Source: Pseudomonas entomophila (GTDB lineage Bacteria > Pseudomonadota > Gammaproteobacteria > Pseudomonadales > Pseudomonadaceae). From it: a stretch of 64,000 nucleotides of DNA. A program made the position numbers and the translations under genes. The notes under the pieces were generated by a model. It did no database searches and was not told the origin of the DNA. It worked only from the letters and a program-made list of their open reading frames with translations. The first letter of the stretch is position 1, and every line of letters starts with the position of its first letter. The stretch is from the NCBI RefSeq assembly GCF_013523125.1, contig NZ_JAAMQJ010000011.1, positions 1-64,000 of the forward strand. The letters are read 5' to 3'. Positions 54,969 through 63,136 of the stretch are shown piece after piece.

Positions 54969-55039
54969 AAGTACAGAGAATGCCCTCGTGCCGTTTCTTG
55001 CGATGTTGACGACTCCACCCCACGAACTCGAATCACGCT

Positions 55040-55456
55040 ATGCTCAGTCCCATGACGTCTTCCATGCCTGTGCATCCCTCCTGTCCGGCCGGTGTCTGCG
55101 ATTGCGGCCGAGCGCTCCTTGACCAGGCCCCCGACCAAGCCTGTCGGGTGCTGCTGCTGACGCGTCCGGAAGAAAAGCGCCTGATCGAGCGGCTCGAGCA
55201 CCTGCGGGATTTCGACGACTTGCAGCACTTGCAGCGTCGCTTGCGCGAGCAGTTGGGCATCGAGGTACGGATCGCGCCCGGTGTGAACGAAGTGCGCAGC
55301 ATGCGCGGCATCGTCATCGAGATCCCACCACAACCGGGTTTGTGCCGACGCACCCGCCAGGCGATCCCCGCAGCGATCCGGCGTGGGCTGGAACGCAACC
55401 CGGAGGTCGCGTTCCGGTTGCTCGATGCGCACGACCTGCTCGGTGGTCTGGCTTGA
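55040..55456 (+). CDS. Hypothetical protein with N-terminal Cys cluster
   Basis: 138 residues, not recognised. N-terminus has three cysteines (HPSCPAGVCDCGRALLDQAP), and then a helical part (RLIERLEHLRDFDDLQHLQR) and a beta-alpha C-terminus. ATGs at 55040, 55052 and 55064 are all possible; none has a strong ribosome-binding site. Divergent from the curli operon, so it may share the GACGTC sites. No export signal is clear. Confidence 0.6.
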   Translation: MLSPMTSSMPVHPSCPAGVCDCGRALLDQAPDQACRVLLLTRPEEKRLIERLEHLRDFDDLQHLQRRLREQLGIEVRIAPGVNEVRSMRGIVIEIPPQPGLCRRTRQAIPAAIRRGLERNPEVAFRLLDAHDLLGGLA

Positions 55457-55493
55457 GGGGAGCCGGCGAAACGGGCACCTGCGCGTGCCGGGT

Positions 55494-55517
55494 TAAATTC
55501 CCGGTCGTCCGGCTCGT
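55494..55517 (+). promoter_or_regulatory. Iron-starvation (PvdS-type ECF sigma) box
   Basis: TAAAT at 55494-55498, exactly 16 bases, CGT at 55515-55517. This is the TAAAT-N16-CGT promoter recognised by PvdS/PfrI sigma factors of pyoverdine genes. It lies about 64 bp before mbtH. Confidence 0.82.
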
Positions 55518-55580
55518 CTCCCCCATAGCCGCCGAACGCCCAACCGCCTCGCGCGCCCCTGACAATCAAGGAGACAGGCA

Positions 55581-55805
55581 ATGACTTCCGTATTCGATCG
55601 CGACGACATCGTGTTCCAGGTAGTGGTCAACCATGAGGAACAGTATTCCATCTGGCCCGACTACAAGGAGATTCCCAACGGCTGGCGCGCGGTCGGCAAG
55701 AGCGGCCTGAAGCCCGAGTGCCTGGCCTACATCGAAGAGGTCTGGACCGACATGCGTCCGCTGAGCCTGCGCCAGAAGATGGCCGAATCGGCCAGCGCGC
55801 CATAA
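55581..55805 (+). CDS. MbtH-like NRPS accessory protein
   Basis: 74-residue MbtH-domain protein. The family signature [19 protein letters not shown] is followed by [19 protein letters not shown], with the three conserved Trp. MbtH proteins bind and activate NRPS adenylation domains. No NRPS gene is in the window. The PvdS-type box and the thioesterase gene 5 bp downstream point to the pyoverdine synthesis system located elsewhere on the chromosome. AAGGAG lies before the start. Confidence 0.95.
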   Translation: MTSVFDRDDIVFQVVVNHEEQYSIWPDYKEIPNGWRAVGKSGLKPECLAYIEEVWTDMRPLSLRQKMAESASAP

Positions 55806-55810
55806 CCGCG

Positions 55811-56530
55811 ATGTCCATCCTCAACCTGTTGTGCCTGCCGTACTCCGGCGCCAGTGCCATGGTCTACAGCCGCTGGCGGCGCACGCTGCCTGCCTGGGTG
55901 CGGGTGACGCCCGTGGAGTTGCCGGGACGTGGCGCGCGGCTGGGCGAACCGTTGCAGACCGATCTGTCGGCACTGGCCCGGCAGCTGGCCGAAGAGGTCC
56001 GTCATCACGCGCAGCCACCCTATGCCGTGCTCGGCCATAGCCTGGGCGCGCTGCTGGCCTTCGAGCTGGTGCACGCCCTGCGCACGCTGGGATGCCCGCC
56101 ACCGGTGGCCCTGTTCGCCAGTGGGACGGCTGCGCCGACGCGCCGTGAAGGCTACGACGGGGCCGACTGGCGCGAACCCAAGTCCGACGCCGTGTTGATC
56201 GACGAGTTGCGCACCTTGCAGGGCACGCCCGAAGAGGTGCTGGCCAACGAGGAACTGATGAGCCTGACCTTGCCGGTCCTGCGCGCAGACTTTCTGTTGT
56301 GCGGCCGCTATGCCTATCGCCAGCGACCCCTGCTGCAGTGCCCCGTGCACGTGTTCGCCGGCGAGCAGGACAAGGCCAACGAAGCGCAATTGCGGGCCTG
56401 GGGTCAGGAGAGTGCGGGCGACTTCTCCCTCAGCCTGTTCCCCGGTGGGCATTTCTTCATCCATGAGCAGGAAGCCGATGTGCTGGGCGCGCTCACCGCC
56501 GCGCTGGAGCCGCTACGCGGGCACGCCTGA
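55811..56530 (+). CDS. Type II thioesterase (pyoverdine-associated, PvdG-like)
   Basis: 239-residue alpha/beta hydrolase that clears misprimed groups from NRPS carrier domains. Nucleophile Ser77 in GHSLGAL, Asp in FAGEQDKAN, His in PGGHFFIH. LLCLPYSGASAMVYSRW at the N-terminus is typical of GrsT-like enzymes. The ATG is 5 bp after mbtH, so the two are surely co-transcribed. Role in pyoverdine synthesis is inferred from the box and pairing. Confidence 0.92.
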   Translation: MSILNLLCLPYSGASAMVYSRWRRTLPAWVRVTPVELPGRGARLGEPLQTDLSALARQLAEEVRHHAQPPYAVLGHSLGALLAFELVHALRTLGCPPPVALFASGTAAPTRREGYDGADWREPKSDAVLIDELRTLQGTPEEVLANEELMSLTLPVLRADFLLCGRYAYRQRPLLQCPVHVFAGEQDKANEAQLRAWGQESAGDFSLSLFPGGHFFIHEQEADVLGALTAALEPLRGHA

Positions 56531-56625
56531 GCCTGGGGAACTTCCGCCGCCCTCGGCGGTTGGATTGACGCCGGCCCCTGGGTTGATGGAGGCTTGACGG
56601 CACCGCACCCAGGCAAGGACCGCAC

Positions 56626-57177
56626 ATGTTGATCGATCCCGCACAGGCCACGTTGCTGGTCGTCGATATCCAGGAAAAACTCATCGGCTCCATGAGCGAC
56701 CCCGACGGCATGCTGGCGCGCACGCGCTGGCTGCTGGCGGCGTGCACCGATCTGGCGCTGCCTGTGGTCATTTCCGAACAGTACCCCAAGGGCCTGGGGC
56801 CGACCGTCGCCGTGCTGACGGCCGTGGCGCCCCAGGCCGAGGTGGTGCAGAAGGTGCACTTTTCCTGCGTGGCCGGCGAATGTCTGCCTGCCGCGTTGCT
56901 GGCGCGCCAACAGGTCATCGTGTGCGGCATGGAAACCCATGTCTGCGTCCTGCAGACGGTGATGGACCTGCTGGCCCTGGGCAAGACCGTGTTCGTCGTC
57001 GAGGACGCCTGCGACAGCCGCCGAGCGGAGAACAAGCAGCTGGGCCTGGCACGCATGCGCCATGCTGGCGCCCAGATCGTCACCCGCGAGATGGTGCTGT
57101 TCGAACTGCTCGGCAGCTCGGCGCATCCGGCGTTTCGCCACATCAGCAAGACCTACCTGGTCGGAGAACAGCCCTGA
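56626..57177 (+). CDS. Isochorismatase-family cysteine hydrolase (YcaC-like)
   Basis: 183 residues with the Asp-Lys-Cys triad: Asp14 in VVDIQEKL, Lys76 in VVQKVHFS, Cys107 in GMETHVCVLQT. The METHVC text is typical of the YcaC/ycaC-like group, so a true isochorismatase is unlikely. It lies 95 bp after the thioesterase and could share its transcript. Its stop overlaps the next gene's start. Substrate unknown. Confidence 0.88.
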   Translation: MLIDPAQATLLVVDIQEKLIGSMSDPDGMLARTRWLLAACTDLALPVVISEQYPKGLGPTVAVLTAVAPQAEVVQKVHFSCVAGECLPAALLARQQVIVCGMETHVCVLQTVMDLLALGKTVFVVEDACDSRRAENKQLGLARMRHAGAQIVTREMVLFELLGSSAHPAFRHISKTYLVGEQP

Positions 57178-58256
57178 ACCGCAGGGCCCTGGGCGGGCTG
57201 CTGGTGGCCCTGGCGCTGCTGCAAGGGTGCGCCGGGCGTCAGGACCGTACGCCACCGGCCGACCCGGCCGAGGTACGCCAGACCGTGTTGCGCCTGCTGC
57301 CGGCCAGCGTGAAGGATCGTGCGGGCTGGGCGCAGGACATTCAGGTGGCCTTCGCGGCCCAGCGTCTCGAGCCGAGTCAGGACAACCTGTGCGCCGTCCT
57401 GGCGGTGGTCGAGCAGGAGTCCACGTTCAACGCCGACCCGCAAGTGCCAGGCCTGGGGCGCATCGCCCGCGCCGAAATCGAGCGTCGCGCCAAGCGGGTG
57501 CTGATTCCGGGCGCCCTGGTGAATGCCGCACTGCGCACCCGTTCGAGCAATGGCAAGACCTATGAGGAGCGGTTGCAGGCGGTGCGCAGCGAGAAGCAGC
57601 TCAGTGCGCTGTACGACGACGTGATCAGTGGCTTGCCCTTGGGCAACACCCTGCTCGGCGGCCTCAACCCGGTGCACACGGGCGGCCCGATGCAGGTCAG
57701 CGTCGATTTCGCCGAACATCATGCCCAGGATTACCCTTACGGCGTGCCAGGCACGATTCGCCAGGAGGTGTTCACCCGGCGCGGTGGCTTGTACTTCGGC
57801 ATCGCGCACCTGTTGGGCTATCCGGTCGACTATCCGCGTCCGCTGTACCGCTTCGCCGATTTCAATGCCGGCTGGTATGCCAGTCGCAACGCGGCGTTCC
57901 AGGCGGCGCTGAGCCAGGTCACCGGGGTCGAGCTGGCACTGGACGGTGACTTGATCGCGCCCGGCTCGCTGTTGCCGGGCACGACCGAAAAGGCAGCGCG
58001 CCTGCTGGGGCGCCAGTTGGGGCTACGCAACCCGCAAATCCGCAGCCAGCTGGAAAAGGGCAACGACCAGAGCTTCGAGCAGACGGTGATTCACGAGCGT
58101 GTGTTCGCCCTGGCCGACGCCAAGGCCGGCAAGCCCGTGCCCAGGGCGATCCTGCCGGGCATCGAGCTGAAAAGCCCGAAGATCACCCGCAAGCTGACCA
58201 CCGCCTGGTTCGCCGAACGGGTGGATCAGCGTTACCAGCGGTGCATGGCGCGGTAG
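57174..58256 (+). CDS. DUF1615 lipoprotein with probable CTG start
   Basis: 360 residues. A lipoprotein signal (LNRRALGGLLVALALLQGC) with lipobox LLQGC starts exactly at a CTG at 57174; no ATG, GTG or TTG in frame gives this signal peptide. GGAG at 57163-57166 is 7 bp upstream, and CTGA overlaps the preceding TGA stop like the ATGA couplings seen elsewhere in the window. The mature part is a DUF1615 domain with a lysozyme-like look (AVVEQESTFNADPQVPGLGR, GGPMQVSVDFAEHHAQDYPY), suggesting transglycosylase ancestry; activity untested. The frame is open further upstream, but only as shadow of the previous gene. Confidence 0.85.
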   Translation: MNRRALGGLLVALALLQGCAGRQDRTPPADPAEVRQTVLRLLPASVKDRAGWAQDIQVAFAAQRLEPSQDNLCAVLAVVEQESTFNADPQVPGLGRIARAEIERRAKRVLIPGALVNAALRTRSSNGKTYEERLQAVRSEKQLSALYDDVISGLPLGNTLLGGLNPVHTGGPMQVSVDFAEHHAQDYPYGVPGTIRQEVFTRRGGLYFGIAHLLGYPVDYPRPLYRFADFNAGWYASRNAAFQAALSQVTGVELALDGDLIAPGSLLPGTTEKAARLLGRQLGLRNPQIRSQLEKGNDQSFEQTVIHERVFALADAKAGKPVPRAILPGIELKSPKITRKLTTAWFAERVDQRYQRCMAR

Positions 58257-58763
58257 ACACCATGCGCCATGCCCTTTCGGCCTGCTTGAGCGGCAGGCCC
58301 TCCAGGCCTGGTCAGGATTGGACCAGGGCTTTGGCACGCCGCCTCGGTTGATGTCAACGCTGGTTTGTCAGACCGGCACAACCTATCTGTGGGCTGGCCC
58401 GCGATGCAGGCGGTGACGGCCCGGGCGCTATCGCGGGCAAGCCCGCTCCCACAGGGTGCTTGAACAGCCATGCCTGCATCGACAGGCTTCCGCAGGGTGC
58501 TTGAACAGCCATGCCTGCATCGACAGGCCTCCACAGGGTGCTGGCACAGCCATGCCTGCATCGACAGGCTAAAGAGGTCTGGGTGGGAGCTGGCTTGCCA
58601 GCGATAGGGCCCTGTCAAGCGCCGCCTGCATCGCGAGCAAGTCAGCTCCCCTAGGTTGAGCTCCAGGCGCGTATCGGTTTGATGGTTCATCGATTGTATA
58701 GCCCTTGACGACGGCGCCTAGAACTCTCGGATGATCAAGACCCGCCCAACATCGCTCGTGTAA
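58257..58763. repeat. REP units and a 41-bp tandem repeat between convergent genes
   Basis: 507 bp without a gene. An inverted REP arm ATCGCGGGCAAGCCCGCTCC ends near 58453. Then a 41-bp unit CAGGGTGCTTGAACAGCCAT... occurs three times (starting 58452, 58493, 58534; the third slightly changed). Each unit holds a small hairpin GCCTGCATCGACAGGC. The run ends in TCTGGGTGGGAGCTGGCTTG near 58580, a forward REP arm, with the inner stretch and a damaged inverted arm to about 58651. The linker text matches that of the 6-kb cluster. Confidence 0.9.
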
Positions 58764-59666
58764 TCAACCTTCTACCAGCGCCTTCACCACCTGATCCACC
58801 GCCCCCTTGAACCCGGCCAGCGTATCCGGCGCATCGCTGTCCACCACCACCAGGCGCGCACCGCCTGCCTCGATGGCGCTCACCAGTGCAGGGGTCGGCT
58901 GCCGGTGATGCAGCACCAGTGCCACGTCCTGCGCCTTGAGCTGCTCGGTCAGTGCCTTGAGCGACGTTTCATCCCAGGCGTCGTCGGCCGGCAACGGCTG
59001 CTCGACCACGTCCAGGTTCAAGCCACTGGCCAAGTAGCCCAGGCGTTCGGACAGGCTCACCACGCTGAGGTTGTCGACCTCGGCCAGGCGCGTCTGGCTG
59101 TTGGCCGTCAGCGTCAGCAGTTCACGCTTGATGCTCGCCAGATTCGCCTGAATCTTCGCTTTGTCAGCGGGCGCCAGGCGCTCGAGGTCATTGGCCAGGA
59201 CGTCGGCCATGCGCCCGAGATTGGTCGGATGCAGCCAGGGGTAGTGAGCGAAGGCGTTTTCGCCTTGCACGGCGATGCCCGGCAGAGCGCCATCGACCGG
59301 GCGGGCCGCGTCGATCTCGACGATGCGGAGGTTGCTGCGTCGGGCCATGGGGTACAGCGGATCGTCGTGCCAGATCGAACGCAGCCCGATCGCCGCGTCT
59401 GCCTGTTGGGCGGCCTTGACCAGGCTGGCGCCCCCGCGTCCTTCGAAATACGACGGTTGGCGACTGGCCGGCAGGGTGGCGGGTGCCGCGCGCCTCACCT
59501 GCACCGAGGTGTCCACCAGCAGGGCGCTGGCCAGGCTGTGGGTGACGGGCAGGGTGGTCAGCACGCTGACCGCTTCAGGGCCGGGTGCAGAGGAGGCAGC
59601 CAGCGCCAGGCCTGGGCAGAGCGACAAGGCCAGAGCCAGGGTCAGAGGCTTGAGATCGAAGGTCAT
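58764..59666 (-). CDS. Metal ABC transporter substrate-binding protein (ZnuA-like, divergent)
   Basis: 300 residues, signal peptide of about 23 (LALALSLCPGLALA). Cluster A-I fold text: TLPVTHSLASALLVDTSVQV, AAQQADAAIGLRSIWHDDPL, HPTNLGRMADVLANDLERLA and LVLHHRQPTP. Several His residues (about 43, 101, 142, 147) could ligate metal. It is divergent from classical ZnuA, lacking a His-rich loop. Last gene of the operon; start overlaps the permease stop. Probably zinc or another transition metal. Confidence 0.82.
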   Translation of the reverse strand: MTFDLKPLTLALALSLCPGLALAASSAPGPEAVSVLTTLPVTHSLASALLVDTSVQVRRAAPATLPASRQPSYFEGRGGASLVKAAQQADAAIGLRSIWHDDPLYPMARRSNLRIVEIDAARPVDGALPGIAVQGENAFAHYPWLHPTNLGRMADVLANDLERLAPADKAKIQANLASIKRELLTLTANSQTRLAEVDNLSVVSLSERLGYLASGLNLDVVEQPLPADDAWDETSLKALTEQLKAQDVALVLHHRQPTPALVSAIEAGGARLVVVDSDAPDTLAGFKGAVDQVVKALVEG

Positions 59667-60562
59667 GCCGGGTTTCCTTGCAGGCGAGGGACGAGGGCGC
59701 GGGCCAGGGCGGCCAGGGCGAAGCAGACACCGGCCACCAGGATGATCGCGGCGCCCGAGGGCACGGGCAGGTCGACCATGATAGGCAGCAGGATCCCCAG
59801 CAGGGTGCTGAGGGTGGCGATCAGTACCGACAGCCAGAAGAACCCTTTGAGCGACTGGCTGACCAGGCGCGCCGCCGCCGCCGGGATCACCAGCAGGGCG
59901 CCGACCAGGATCGCGCCGATGACCTTGACCGCCGCCACCGTGACCAAGGTCACCAGCACCACGAACAGGTAGTCCAGACGCTTCACCGCCACACCCCGTA
60001 CTGCCGCGAGCTGGGGGTTGAAGCTGGCCAGGATGATGCGGTTGTACAGCGGCAGCGCCAGGCCCAGCACCAGCAACGCGACGATGCCCAGCACCAGCAG
60101 GTCCTGGCCGCTGACGGTCAGCACCGAGCCAAACAGCACGTTCTCGAGGATGTGCACGTTGATCTTGCCCGCCAGCATCAGCAGCAGACTCGCGCCCAGG
60201 GCCAGTGAGACCGACAGGAAGACCCCGATCAGCGTGTCGGGCGACAGGCCGGTGCGGTTGCGCAGGTAATTGAGCAGCAGGCCGAACAGCAGGCAGTAGC
60301 CGAACAGGCTGCCATAAGGACCGGTGTACGGCTCGCCCAGCAGGATGCCGATGGCGACACCGGTCAGCGCCGCGTGGCCCACCGCTTCGGAGAAGAACGC
60401 GAAGCGCTTGACCACCACCAGTGTCCCGAGCCCGCCCAGCACCGGGCCGATCATCAGGCCGGCGAGCAGGGCATTGACCACGAAGCCGTAGGCCAAGGCC
60501 TCGGGCAACCAGCCGGCCTGTGCCCAGTCCTGGACCAGTTGGCGAACGGTATCGAGGCTCAT
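59663..60562 (-). CDS. Metal ABC transporter permease (ZnuB family)
   Basis: 299-residue inner-membrane permease with about eight helices of the ABC-3 (zinc/manganese) family. Typical features are KRFAFFSEAVGHAALTGVAI at the N-terminal third, GVFLSVSLALGASLLLML, and VKVIGAILVGALLVIPAAAA. Start overlaps the ATPase stop by one base (TGATG) and its stop overlaps the next start (ATGA). Substrate inferred as Zn2+ or Mn2+. Confidence 0.92.
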   Translation of the reverse strand: MSLDTVRQLVQDWAQAGWLPEALAYGFVVNALLAGLMIGPVLGGLGTLVVVKRFAFFSEAVGHAALTGVAIGILLGEPYTGPYGSLFGYCLLFGLLLNYLRNRTGLSPDTLIGVFLSVSLALGASLLLMLAGKINVHILENVLFGSVLTVSGQDLLVLGIVALLVLGLALPLYNRIILASFNPQLAAVRGVAVKRLDYLFVVLVTLVTVAAVKVIGAILVGALLVIPAAAARLVSQSLKGFFWLSVLIATLSTLLGILLPIMVDLPVPSGAAIILVAGVCFALAALARALVPRLQGNPA

Positions 60563-61320
60563 CAGGCGGTGCCCTCGCTGCGGGTGTGGACGGAGAACAG
60601 CGTCAGCAGACGCTCGGGGGTCAGGGCCTGGGCCGGCGGCGCGTCGAACAGCACCTGGCGGCTCAGCCCGGTCACCCGGTCGGCCAGGCGCAGGACGGCC
60701 TGCAGGTCATGTTCGATCCACAGCACCGTGGTACCCGCCCGACGCCAGCCGTCGAGCAGGCGCTCGAACACCTGGATACCGGCCTCGTCCAACGCCGACA
60801 TCGGCTCGTCCAGGACCAGCAACTGCGGCGTGGGCACCAGCCCTTGGGCCAGCAGCACGCGCTGGCGCTCGCCACCGGACAGCGCACCCATGCGCCGCGT
60901 GCGCTTGTCGAGCATGCCCACCTGCGCCAAGGCGTCGTCGATGGGCGCACGCACCCGCCGGGACAGCCCCAGGAAGGCCGGGCGATGCTGGCACAAAGCG
61001 CCCATGAAGTCGTCCACCGTCATCGGCAGGCCCCGGTCGAATTCCAGGGCCTGGGGAACATAGCCGATCACCTGGGCCTCGCCCGGCCACTCCAGGGTCA
61101 AGCGCCCGCGATGGGGCATCTGCCCCAGCAGCGTCTTGATCAACGAGCTCTTGCCGCCACCATTGGGGCCGACGATCGCGTGCACGCTGCCCGGTGCGAC
61201 ACTGAAGCGCACCTGGTCCAGGATGCGCGTGCGCCCGAGCGTCAGGTCGATGCCGTCGAAGTCGATGCGCGGGCCGCAGGCGAGACCGGCACGCTCGGCG
61301 ATAGGGGCGGCGGCGGTCAT
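60562..61320 (-). CDS. Metal ABC transporter ATP-binding protein
   Basis: 252-residue ATPase. Walker A GPNGGGKSSL, signature [13 protein letters not shown], Walker B LLVLDEPMSALDE. Pairs with the ABC-3 permease that follows. ATG at 61320 overlaps the stop of the preceding binding-protein gene (ATGA). Confidence 0.94.
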   Translation of the reverse strand: MTAAAPIAERAGLACGPRIDFDGIDLTLGRTRILDQVRFSVAPGSVHAIVGPNGGGKSSLIKTLLGQMPHRGRLTLEWPGEAQVIGYVPQALEFDRGLPMTVDDFMGALCQHRPAFLGLSRRVRAPIDDALAQVGMLDKRTRRMGALSGGERQRVLLAQGLVPTPQLLVLDEPMSALDEAGIQVFERLLDGWRRAGTTVLWIEHDLQAVLRLADRVTGLSRQVLFDAPPAQALTPERLLTLFSVHTRSEGTA

Positions 61321-62234
61321 GTGCGACGCTCTTCGATGGCGCGGACCACGGTGTCCATGTTGCGCTTCATCTCCACCTCGTACTTGTCCGCGGTGTACTC
61401 GCCGTAGGAGATGTGGGTCAGCGGGTAGATCCGCACGCCCGACTCGCGCTGGATGGTTTCGACGTAGGCAGAAGGGAAGTCCATCTCCGAGAAGATCACT
61501 TTCACGTCCAGCGCCTTGAGCTGGTCGATGGTCTTCTTCAACTGCGCCGGGCTCGGCTCGATGCCGTGGGCCGGCTCGACCACCGCCGTGACTTCCAGCC
61601 CGAAGTCACGCACCAGGTAGTCGTAGGCGGCATGGATGGTGGCCACGCGGAAGGTCGCGTCCGGGGCCTGGGACACCTTGGCCAGGGCCTCGGCGCGCAG
61701 GGCCCGCAGGCGTTTGGCGTAGGCGCGGGCGTTCTGGGTGTAGTAGCGGGCGTTGTCCGGGTCCAGCTTGCCCAGTTCGCGGGCGATGTTGTTGACCTGG
61801 GCGATAGTCGCGCTGATCGACAGGAAGGTGTGCGGGTTGACCACCTTGCCGGCCCCACGCGCGGCGATGCCGGTAGCCGCCAGCAGCGGCACGTTGGCGT
61901 TGGCCTCGATGGTCTTGATGTCGGGCGTCTCGCTGGCGGCGATCATGCGGTCGGCGAAGTCATCATGGCCGACGCCGTTGAGCACGATCACGTCGAGGGT
62001 GCCGATGCGCTTGATGTCCTCGGCGCGTGGCTCGTAGGCGTGGGGATTGAAGCCGGCCGGAATCAGCGGTACCACCTCGGCCTTGTCGCCGACGATGTTG
62101 CTCACGTAGCTGTAGTACGGGTGCAGGGTGATGCCGATGCGCAGCGGCTTGTCGCCGTCGGCCAGGGCCACGGCAGGCAGGGCACAGGCCAGGAACAGGC
62201 CGAGCAGGCGGCGAGCGAAGGCGGAGCGGAGCAT
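61317..62234 (-). CDS. Metal ABC transporter solute-binding protein, Zn/Mn family
   Basis: 305 residues, signal peptide of about 25 (LGLFLACALPAVALA). Metal-ligand candidates are His38 (TLHPYYSYV), His65 (GFNPHAYEP) and His135 (NPHTFLS), followed by a second-domain Asp/Glu; this is the usual ZnuA/TroA arrangement. Ribosome-binding site AAGGA upstream. It is the closer ZnuA-like of two binding proteins in this operon. Confidence 0.92.
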   Translation of the reverse strand: MLRSAFARRLLGLFLACALPAVALADGDKPLRIGITLHPYYSYVSNIVGDKAEVVPLIPAGFNPHAYEPRAEDIKRIGTLDVIVLNGVGHDDFADRMIAASETPDIKTIEANANVPLLAATGIAARGAGKVVNPHTFLSISATIAQVNNIARELGKLDPDNARYYTQNARAYAKRLRALRAEALAKVSQAPDATFRVATIHAAYDYLVRDFGLEVTAVVEPAHGIEPSPAQLKKTIDQLKALDVKVIFSEMDFPSAYVETIQRESGVRIYPLTHISYGEYTADKYEVEMKRNMDTVVRAIEERRT

Positions 62235-62249
62235 GGGGAGTCCTTGGGT

Positions 62250-62819
62250 TCAGTGGCGGTGTTGGCGGGTGACCCCGGCGTCGTAGTGCGTGGTGATCTG
62301 GCGCCAGCCCTGGGCGGCGAGGGCCTCTGGCGTCAACGCATCGGGCAGCGGTCCGCCGGGCTCGCGCAGCAGCCAGACCTCGGCCGATGCCTCGGGCGCA
62401 CCCGGCGGCAGCATCAGCAGGTCGCCCGCGATCTGACGGTCCTGGCTGCGCCCCAGGTAGGCCCCCGAGTCGAGCAGGGTCCAGCGATGCCCACCGCGGG
62501 TGGCGCTGCTGGTGTCGGTCACGAACGGCGGCAGGCCTTCGTCGGCCAGCTGCGCGACATCGGGCAATCGACCCTCTTCCTCGTGCAGCAGGCGGATCTC
62601 GTCGAAGGCCACGTGCAGGTCGGTGAACAGCCCCTGCTCGGCAGCGCTCAGGTCGCGGCGCGCGTCGATCTGGTGCGCGGCGACGCGGACCTCGTCTTCG
62701 CGCTCGCCGCGCAGCGTCACCACCGTACCGGCCACGATCACGATCAGCAGCGCGACCAGCAGCACGTACAGCGATTCATGCCCGGCACCGGCCGGGCGAA
62801 CGACCTGGGTACGGCTCAT
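62250..62819 (-). CDS. DUF6162-like single-pass membrane protein
   Basis: 189 residues. Membrane helix at about 15-37 (ESLYVLLVALLIVIVAGTVV), rest periplasmic: LDARRDLSAAEQG-like text, LHEEEGRLPDVAQLADEGLP and RGGHRWTLLDSGAYLGRS. This matches a Pseudomonas family found beside zinc ABC genes. Probable accessory of metal import, mechanism unknown. Its ATG overlaps the preceding stop. Confidence 0.75.
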   Translation of the reverse strand: MSRTQVVRPAGAGHESLYVLLVALLIVIVAGTVVTLRGEREDEVRVAAHQIDARRDLSAAEQGLFTDLHVAFDEIRLLHEEEGRLPDVAQLADEGLPPFVTDTSSATRGGHRWTLLDSGAYLGRSQDRQIAGDLLMLPPGAPEASAEVWLLREPGGPLPDALTPEALAAQGWRQITTHYDAGVTRQHRH

Positions 62820-63136
62820 GGCTCACCGATGTCGGCGTGATCGACTTCCACCACATGACCAGGCCCGGCGTCGAACAGCACGTAGAACTCACCGTCGGGG
62901 CGCTTGAAGGTCAGGCTCGAGTCGTCGCCCAGCTTGCCGCCGACCAGCACCTGCTCGTCGTAGCCGATCACGTCGAGGGTCACCCCCGGCGCGCCGCTGC
63001 CGTCGGAAAAGCCGCCGGTGCATTTGATCTGGTCGGCCGCCACCGGTGCGCATTCGCACATCGGGTTGTGCGCCAGGGCGGGTGTCGCGGCCAGCAGCAG
63101 AAGCGGCAGGGTGAGGATGCGCAATGGACGGGTCAT
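62816..63136 (-). CDS. Small periplasmic protein with CxC motif
   Basis: 106 residues: signal peptide (LRILTLPLLLLAATPALA) and then HNPMCECAPVAADQIKCTGG, a His/Met/Cys-rich start that could bind metal. The rest looks beta-rich (VTLDVIGYDEQVLVGGKLGD, SLTFKRPDGEFYVLFDAGPG). ATG at 63136 overlaps the preceding stop (ATGA). The frame stays open upstream but without signal-like text. Unnamed; likely a metal-handling partner of the importer. Confidence 0.78.
   Translation of the reverse strand: MTRPLRILTLPLLLLAATPALAHNPMCECAPVAADQIKCTGGFSDGSGAPGVTLDVIGYDEQVLVGGKLGDDSSLTFKRPDGEFYVLFDAGPGHVVEVDHADIGEP

Noticed and set aside
56626-57177. True isochorismatase for catechol siderophore synthesis
   Set aside because: Sequence text is nearer the YcaC-like hydrolases, and no entB/dhbB partner domain or catechol genes are near.
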